Origin: an uncultured Saprospiraceae bacterium
GTDB lineage: Bacteria > Bacteroidota > Bacteroidia > Chitinophagales > Saprospiraceae
Length of the DNA stretch: 64,000 nt
Direction of reading: 5' to 3'
NCBI GenBank assembly: GCA_937918905.1
Contig: CAKZSH010000174.1
Span: forward strand, 1 to 64,000
The notes under the pieces are model-generated. The model was not told the DNA's origin. It did no database searches and saw only the letters and a program-made list of their open reading frames with translations. Shown one piece after another: positions 58,327-64,000 of this stretch (its first letter is position 1; the number at the start of each line of letters is the position of its first letter). The translations under genes and the position numbers were made by a program.

Positions 58327-61300
58327 ATGAAGAAATTAATTACATTTTTATCCGCGTGGATTTTAGCTTTCTCAGCTATCGGGCAAGTCGAGTTTAATAT
58401 TACTCCTTCATCCACAAGTGCCGATCCTGGCCAGACTGTCTCTGTAGACATTACCGTAGAGAATTTTGTAGATATTGTTGGTTTGGAATTCCAAGTTACT
58501 TGGGACGATGCCGTTTTACAATTTCAAAATATTATAACGTATGATAACATACTTTGTAATGTTAATAATCCTACACCGTGTTTTTTTTATTCACCAAATC
58601 CAAATCAAGGAAATATTGGACCAAATACAATTACGGATTTGTTTGCAGCTCAGTATTTGGATGACCTAGCAAGTGCTTATCCAAATACCCTAAATGATGG
58701 TGATAAAATATTAACCGTTGAATTTTTGGTGATAGGAAATGGTGGTCAAACATCTGATATTTCATTTGCAGGTAATCCACTTGTGGTCAACTCTTCATTT
58801 CAAGAGTTGTCTGTATCTAATGGAGGCCTAGTAGTTTCTGATGGTACATTTACTGTCAACGGAATGGGTTGTGCAGGAAATGGTACAGTTACATTCTCAG
58901 CATCTGATGAGTCAGGAAGTTGTGGAGACCAGCGAGTGGTTCAAGTATCAGTTGATAATTTTGAAGATATTGAAGGTTTTGGTTTTAACCTAACTTGGGA
59001 TCCAGCATTGGTTTCTTTCGATTCTGTTGGAGGTGTTTATCAAGGTAACTTACCAGGATTAACAAATCCTACAGGAGGAGGAGTTGGTAGTTTTAACAAT
59101 AATAATAATACCTTATTTGTTTCATGGCAAGATGGTAACGGTCAAACGGTTTGTGATGGAACAGTAATTTTTGAAATATATTTTACTTTAGTAGGACAAG
59201 GAAATTCTGATGTAGAGTTTACTGGAAATATTGAGGTAATAAAAAATAGTAACTTAATTAATCCTATTCTTAATGATGGTTCGGTAAATGTAACTGGAGG
59301 TGCTGGTTGTGGTGGTGGAAATACTGGAGACATTACTTTTGATGCAGGAGAAGTAAGTGGAGAGACAGGGGATCAAGTATGTGTACCATTTACGGTAACT
59401 AATTTTGATCAAGTAAGTAGTTTTCAATATGAAATATTTTGGGACGAAACAGTAATGACTTTCGCTAATGTTTTAGATGGCAATGGTCAACCACTTCCAG
59501 TTTCAACGGGTACTCCTGGCCCAACAGCAGGGAACCCACTTAATTTAATTCTTCCTGCACCACCTGCAGTTGGAAACTTTGGATTATCTAATACTGGAAA
59601 TGGAGGAATATTCGTAGCATGGAGTAATCAAGCTGGAGTAACAGTTAATGATAATGTTCCAGTTTACGAAGTATGTTTTGATATTATTGGTGCTACTGGT
59701 AGTTCATCCGATATAACTTTTGGAGGTACGATTGAAGCAGCAAATAATAACGGAATTCAAGATCTTAATTTGATTCCTGGGCAAGTGAATGTTACAGGTA
59801 CATTTAACGGTTTGGAATTAGAATGGGATTGTTGTGAAAAAGTAGAAATAGGTAGCAATGTATGTATTGATATTCGAGTAGTAGATGGTTTTACGAATAT
59901 TGGGAGTATGCAATACGGAATGGAATGGGATCAAACAGTTTTAGATTTTACTGGTTTTGCTTTTGGAAATGGTGATCCACTTATGGTTGCTAATCAAATT
60001 GGTAGTAGCCTTGTAGGTTTTCCAAACGATGGAAATGCAAAACTTTTATGGAGTAATAATATGGCGAATGGTTTAAGTCTTATGCCTGGTCAATCTCTAT
60101 ATCAAATATGCTTTGATGTAATTGGAAATGCAGGTTCGACTTCTGATCTTGATTTGGGAGCACTACCAAATGCTAATCCACCATTTGCTGTGGAGATTTC
60201 AGTTAGACCTACTGATGATGTGATTGACTTTTTAGGAAACACATGTACGACAGAGGCTGCTAACTTAGCTGCTCTTGCCTTGACAGCAACTCCAACCAAT
60301 CCTTCTTGTGTAGGATCAACTGACGGAGCCTTAGACTTAACAGTTACAGGAGGTGCTCCTGGTTATACCTTTGCATGGTCAAATTCAGTTAATACAGAAG
60401 ATCTTTCAGGATTGGGAGCAGGTAGTTATACAGTTACTGTTACTGATTGTGGAGGTGGAACAGCAGAACAAACATTTACAATTTCTGATCCTGCTCCAAT
60501 TAATGTTACTGCAAATATTACAGATGTAACTGGTGCTGGTAATGACGGTGCAATCGACATTACAGTTTCAGGAGGCGCACCTAATTACACATTTGCTTGG
60601 TCAAATGGATCAACGACTGAAGACATTAGTGGTTTGACAGTTGGTTCTTATACTGTTACAGTAACTGATTCCAATCAATGTACAGCAGAGCAAACTTTCT
60701 CTGTAGCTACAGGATGTTTACCATTTACCATTTCTGGAAACATTACACATGAAACATCTGCAGGAAATGATGGTGCTATTACAGTTACGACTACAGGAGG
60801 TACTGCACCATATAATTATTCATGGAGTCCAAATGTTGGATCAACTGCTACTGTAAATAACTTAGCTGCTGGTAACTATACAGTTACTGCAACCGATGCT
60901 AATGGATGTACTGGACAACAAACATTTACAGTTGATGCATTTAATTGCCCAACTGTTACTGTTACCGCTTCAGGTACACATGTAACTTGTGCAGGTGGAA
61001 GTGATGGAACTGCAACTGCTAATGCAACAGGAGGTACTGCACCTTATAATTATAATTGGGGCGTAAATCCCAATACACTTTCTGCTGGTACTTACACAGT
61101 AACTGCAACTGATGCTGATGGTTGTTCAGGAACAGCTACAGTAACCATCAATGATGGAATTACTATCGGAGTAAGTTTAGTGAATTCGAATAGCTTAACA
61201 TGTTTTAATAATAACACAGGTACTATTACTATAACTGGTACAAATGGAACTGCACCTTATACAGCAAGTTGGAGTAATGGTATGTCAGGATTGACAATCA

Positions 61301-64000
61301 GTAATTTAGCTGCTGGATCATACACGCCCACTATTACTGATGCAAATGGTTGTCAAGCAACTGGAAGTGCAATTACAGTTTCACAACCTAACGATATTTC
61401 TATAGTAGGAAATCCATCTAACACTTCATGTAATGGAGGAAGTGATGGTTCTATTAGTTTAAATATCTCAGGCGGAACAGGTGGATATAATGTATCATGG
61501 AGTAACGGTGCTTCTGGTCAAACGATCAATAATCTTTCTGCGGGAAGTTATACTCCAACAGTAACTGATGCAAATGGATGTACAAAAATAGGAAACGCAA
61601 TTACAGTAGGACAACCTTCTGCACTTAATGTTGTGGCTACTGTTACAGACGCTTCATGTGCAGGAAATTGTGATGGTGCTATCAGTTTAGCAATCACAGG
61701 TGGAGCAGGTGGATATTCTGTTAACTGGAGTAATGGCGATTCTGGAACTTCTGTCTCAGGATTATGTGGAGGAAATATTACAGCAACAGTAACTGATGCA
61801 AATGGATGTGCTGTTTCAGATGTTTATACCATCATCCAACCAGAAGTATTTACACTTGATTTTGTAATAACTAATGAAAGTGTTGTAGGTGATGACGGAG
61901 CTGTTGATTTAATTGTATCTCCTACTGGAAGTTATAATTACCAATGGAGTGCAAGTAACGATCCTAATTTTAATCCAATTACTGAAGACATCAATAACTT
62001 ATCAGCAGATCTTTATTCAGTAACCGTAACTGATCCTTCAACAGGATGTTTTGTTACAGGATTTGCTTCAATTACAAATAGCTTAGGTGTTCAATCAGTA
62101 GTTGAAACTGATATAACTTGTAATGGAGGAAGTGATGGTTCTATCGAATTAGTAACGGTAGGAGATGCTACACCTTATGGTTGGGTTTGGTCAGGACCAA
62201 ATAATTTTTCTGCACAAACTGAAAGTATTTTTAATGTACAAGCAGGAATATACTCTGTAACAATTACAGATGCAAATATGGTTACTTTGGTTCAAACCTA
62301 TACATTGACTGAACCTGATTCAGTAACTATGACTTTCACTATTCAAGATGAAACTGATTTCTGTGATGGAGCAATTGACTTGACTCCTGCAGGTGGTGTT
62401 GCACCATATACTTATCAATGGAGTACAGGAGCAACTAGTGAAGATGTAACTGGACTTTGTGATACGGATGATCCAGATGATGGTGGATATACGGTAACTG
62501 TAACAGATGCCAACGGATGTATTAATATTTCAAATGCGCTTCAGATTGCAGGAGAATCACCAAGTGTTGGTTCTATTGAGTTGGAACATGTAAGTTGTCC
62601 AGATGCTACTGATGGAAGTAAAACGGTTACGCTTATTGGTGGTAATCCTCCATTTACTTTAGCATGTACGCCTCTTGGAGGAAATCCAGTTACAGTAACA
62701 AGTAACTCACATACTTATACTTTTGGGTCTTTAGCTGCAGGAATTTATTTGATATCAGGTGTGGATGCAAGTGGCAATCAATTGCCTGCAACTCAAGTAG
62801 AAATTTTGGCACCAGATCCAATTCAGATTACAAATACAATCATCACAAATGCAAGTGCAGGAAACTGTGATGGAGCAATTGATATAACAGTAACAGGAGG
62901 AATGTTACCATATACTTTCCAATGGAGTAACGGTTTTAACAGTTCTGATCCTTCAGGCTTATGCCCAGGAAATTATGATGTAACTATTATTGATTCTAAA
63001 GGATGTGTATTTGTTTCAGAGGAATTTACAGTAAGCGAATTAATTCAAATTACAGGAACATTTACAAATGTAACTTGTAATGGAGATGCTGATGGTAGCT
63101 TTTGTGTAGATGTTGCAGGTGGAGTTGAACCTTATTCTTATGAATGGACGGATTGTAATGGTAATGTTATTTCAACTGAAGCAGTTGCTTGTTTAACAGG
63201 TTTATCTGGTGGATGTTACCAAGTAATGATTACTGATATGATGGGCTTCAATGTTGGAACATCTGGAGTTATTGTTGAAGCAGACGTACTTACTACCAAT
63301 GGAATAAGTGTAACACCACCAGACCTTCCAACTTGTTCAGATGGATCAATCGGATTAAGTGTTGTAGGTGGAACTCCTATTCCTGGAAATCCAGATGATT
63401 ATGAATTCCTTTGGAAAGATGAGGGTGGAAATGATATTGGAACTGGTTCAAGTATTTCAAATCTAGTTGGAGGAATGTATTTTGTAACAATAACGGATTT
63501 TAACGGATGTACAACTGAGGTAGAGGTTGACTTACCAAGCTGTGAAATTGGAGGTAGTTTAGCAATAAACCAAATCTCTTGTCCAGATGAATGTGATGCA
63601 AGTATTGGATTCACACCTGATAGTGGAACAGGACCATATTTCTACGATTGGAGCAATGGTGAAACTACTTCGACGATTACAGATTTATGTGCAGGAACTT
63701 ATTCCTTAACGGTAACAGATGATAATGGAGTAGAAACTTTTAGAACCATAGATATTGTAAGTCCGGCATCTATCGAAGTTACTGTTGAAACTTCTCCAGG
63801 AAGAGCGGAAGCAGTTGTGATAGGAGGAACGGCTCCATATACATATCAATGGGATGATGAAATTACAGAGGAATCTTTTATTGAAGAATTAAGAGGTGGA
63901 ATACATGTATTGATAGTAACTGACTCGAATAACTGTCAAGCTGTTATGAGTCAATTCGAAGTGCCTTATGGTACAGATTGCTTGACGGCAAGATCAACGA
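58327..64000 (+). CDS. Giant secreted adhesin: four cohesin-like domains plus SprB repeats (3' end outside window)
   Basis: Open from the ATG at 58327 to the window edge, 1891 residues so far. Signal peptide 1-19 (MKKLITFLSAWILAFSAIGQ). Four cohesin-like domains follow at about 20-180, 184-325, 330-490 and 497-640; each has a V-x-F-x-V-x-N-F ... F-x-x-x-W-D core. From about residue 645 at least 16 SprB-type repeats of 70-90 residues run to the edge; each ends in (T/S)VT(V/A)TDANGC and begins with a C-x-G-x-xDG-x-I element. SprB repeats are named after the F. johnsoniae gliding adhesin. The C-terminus and sorting domain are not in view. Some repeats lack the cysteine (VTITDANMVT). Confidence 0.9.
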   Translation, partial: MKKLITFLSAWILAFSAIGQVEFNITPSSTSADPGQTVSVDITVENFVDIVGLEFQVTWDDAVLQFQNIITYDNILCNVNNPTPCFFYSPNPNQGNIGPNTITDLFAAQYLDDLASAYPNTLNDGDKILTVEFLVIGNGGQTSDISFAGNPLVVNSSFQELSVSNGGLVVSDGTFTVNGMGCAGNGTVTFSASDESGSCGDQRVVQVSVDNFEDIEGFGFNLTWDPALVSFDSVGGVYQGNLPGLTNPTGGGVGSFNNNNNTLFVSWQDGNGQTVCDGTVIFEIYFTLVGQGNSDVEFTGNIEVIKNSNLINPILNDGSVNVTGGAGCGGGNTGDITFDAGEVSGETGDQVCVPFTVTNFDQVSSFQYEIFWDETVMTFANVLDGNGQPLPVSTGTPGPTAGNPLNLILPAPPAVGNFGLSNTGNGGIFVAWSNQAGVTVNDNVPVYEVCFDIIGATGSSSDITFGGTIEAANNNGIQDLNLIPGQVNVTGTFNGLELEWDCCEKVEIGSNVCIDIRVVDGFTNIGSMQYGMEWDQTVLDFTGFAFGNGDPLMVANQIGSSLVGFPNDGNAKLLWSNNMANGLSLMPGQSLYQICFDVIGNAGSTSDLDLGALPNANPPFAVEISVRPTDDVIDFLGNTCTTEAANLAALALTATPTNPSCVGSTDGALDLTVTGGAPGYTFAWSNSVNTEDLSGLGAGSYTVTVTDCGGGTAEQTFTISDPAPINVTANITDVTGAGNDGAIDITVSGGAPNYTFAWSNGSTTEDISGLTVGSYTVTVTDSNQCTAEQTFSVATGCLPFTISGNITHETSAGNDGAITVTTTGGTAPYNYSWSPNVGSTATVNNLAAGNYTVTATDANGCTGQQTFTVDAFNCPTVTVTASGTHVTCAGGSDGTATANATGGTAPYNYNWGVNPNTLSAGTYTVTATDADGCSGTATVTINDGITIGVSLVNSNSLTCFNNNTGTITITGTNGTAPYTASWSNGMSGLTISNLAAGSYTPTITDANGCQATGSAITVSQPNDISIVGNPSNTSCNGGSDGSISLNISGGTGGYNVSWSNGASGQTINNLSAGSYTPTVTDANGCTKIGNAITVGQPSALNVVATVTDASCAGNCDGAISLAITGGAGGYSVNWSNGDSGTSVSGLCGGNITATVTDANGCAVSDVYTIIQPEVFTLDFVITNESVVGDDGAVDLIVSPTGSYNYQWSASNDPNFNPITEDINNLSADLYSVTVTDPSTGCFVTGFASITNSLGVQSVVETDITCNGGSDGSIELVTVGDATPYGWVWSGPNNFSAQTESIFNVQAGIYSVTITDANMVTLVQTYTLTEPDSVTMTFTIQDETDFCDGAIDLTPAGGVAPYTYQWSTGATSEDVTGLCDTDDPDDGGYTVTVTDANGCINISNALQIAGESPSVGSIELEHVSCPDATDGSKTVTLIGGNPPFTLACTPLGGNPVTVTSNSHTYTFGSLAAGIYLISGVDASGNQLPATQVEILAPDPIQITNTIITNASAGNCDGAIDITVTGGMLPYTFQWSNGFNSSDPSGLCPGNYDVTIIDSKGCVFVSEEFTVSELIQITGTFTNVTCNGDADGSFCVDVAGGVEPYSYEWTDCNGNVISTEAVACLTGLSGGCYQVMITDMMGFNVGTSGVIVEADVLTTNGISVTPPDLPTCSDGSIGLSVVGGTPIPGNPDDYEFLWKDEGGNDIGTGSSISNLVGGMYFVTITDFNGCTTEVEVDLPSCEIGGSLAINQISCPDECDASIGFTPDSGTGPYFYDWSNGETTSTITDLCAGTYSLTVTDDNGVETFRTIDIVSPASIEVTVETSPGRAEAVVIGGTAPYTYQWDDEITEESFIEELRGGIHVLIVTDSNNCQAVMSQFEVPYGTDCLTARST
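60262..64000 (+). repeat. Array of at least 16 SprB repeats
   Basis: TDANGC-type repeat ends recur about every 210-270 bases through the second part of the gene. Sequence identity between units is moderate (TVTVTDSNQC, TVTATDANGC, TPTVTDANGC, SVTVTDPSTGC), unlike the near-identical 246-bp array at the left edge. Confidence 0.85.

Overview
The window comes from an AT-rich Bacteroidota genome, most likely a gliding or surface-adhesive marine or wastewater lineage of the Saprospiria/Chitinophagia type. The evidence is: type IX secretion (T9SS) C-terminal sorting domains, a CHU_C-type gliding-motility C-terminal domain, SprB-repeat and PKD/Ig-repeat giant surface proteins, a complete Bat (MoxR/DUF58/BatA/BatB/BatC/BatD) cluster, a Rho factor with a large disordered N-terminal insertion, -7 elements of the form TAnnTTTG, and little use of Shine-Dalgarno sites. 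No tRNA, rRNA, CRISPR array, prophage or intact insertion sequence was found. This placement is an inference from gene content, not from a search.

Layout. 1-3545 (-): N-terminal 1180 residues of a giant secreted repeat protein that runs off the left edge. 3.9-8.6 kb: cysteine-synthase-like enzyme, Rpn-type nuclease, then hpf-xerC-rpsU on the minus strand and a TonB-C-like protein. 8.7-17.1 kb: small secreted proteins and lipoproteins, TauE/SafE exporter, methylmalonyl-CoA epimerase, rhomboid protease and a gliding-type secreted protein. 17.2-21.8 kb (-): kdsD followed by a lipoprotein and a large secreted protein. 22.5-27.4 kb (+): recQ, aroQ, lpxH, lipoprotein. 27.5-32.0 kb (-): frr, PIN/NYN-like protein, zinc metallopeptidase, serS, GIY-YIG protein. 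32.2-35.0 kb (+): rho, rpmH, rnpA. 35.0-48.1 kb (-): the Bat/MoxR cluster, with a TPR-membrane protein, a VOC protein, a DUF3298 protein and a DUF1080 gene remnant interspersed. 48.5-52.5 kb (-): two small lipoproteins, a YpdA-like reductase and a TPR histidine kinase. 53.3-56.3 kb: sterol-desaturase-like enzyme, DUF1304, GNAT, TPR-membrane paralogue. 56.3-64.0 kb: a 1.2 kb leader region, a cohesin-T9SS protein, and a giant cohesin + SprB-repeat adhesin that runs off the right edge.

The most unusual content is not a protein. At least 28 long palindromes (about 30-220 bp, most 90-150 bp) occupy many of the intergenic gaps. They are built from a limited set of interchangeable arm modules. Many share an apex-proximal motif TTTG(A/T)CGAATA ... 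TATTCG(A/T)CAAA. Most lack a U-tract, so they are not ordinary terminators. They often lie flush with start or stop codons, and one separates rpmH from rnpA. Three are translated in frame between the start codon and the hydrophobic core of a signal peptide, which recalls the Rickettsia palindromic elements. They separate nearly all genes of the Bat cluster and may have truncated a DUF1080 gene. I regard this modular palindrome family as the best candidate for an undescribed system here.

Functional links: the Bat cluster is an envelope-stress/aerotolerance module. kdsD and lpxH both serve lipopolysaccharide synthesis. rho-rpmH-rnpA, frr, serS, rpsU and hpf are translation and RNA housekeeping genes. 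The two edge genes and the 14.4 kb and 57.5 kb genes are predicted T9SS cargo for adhesion or gliding.
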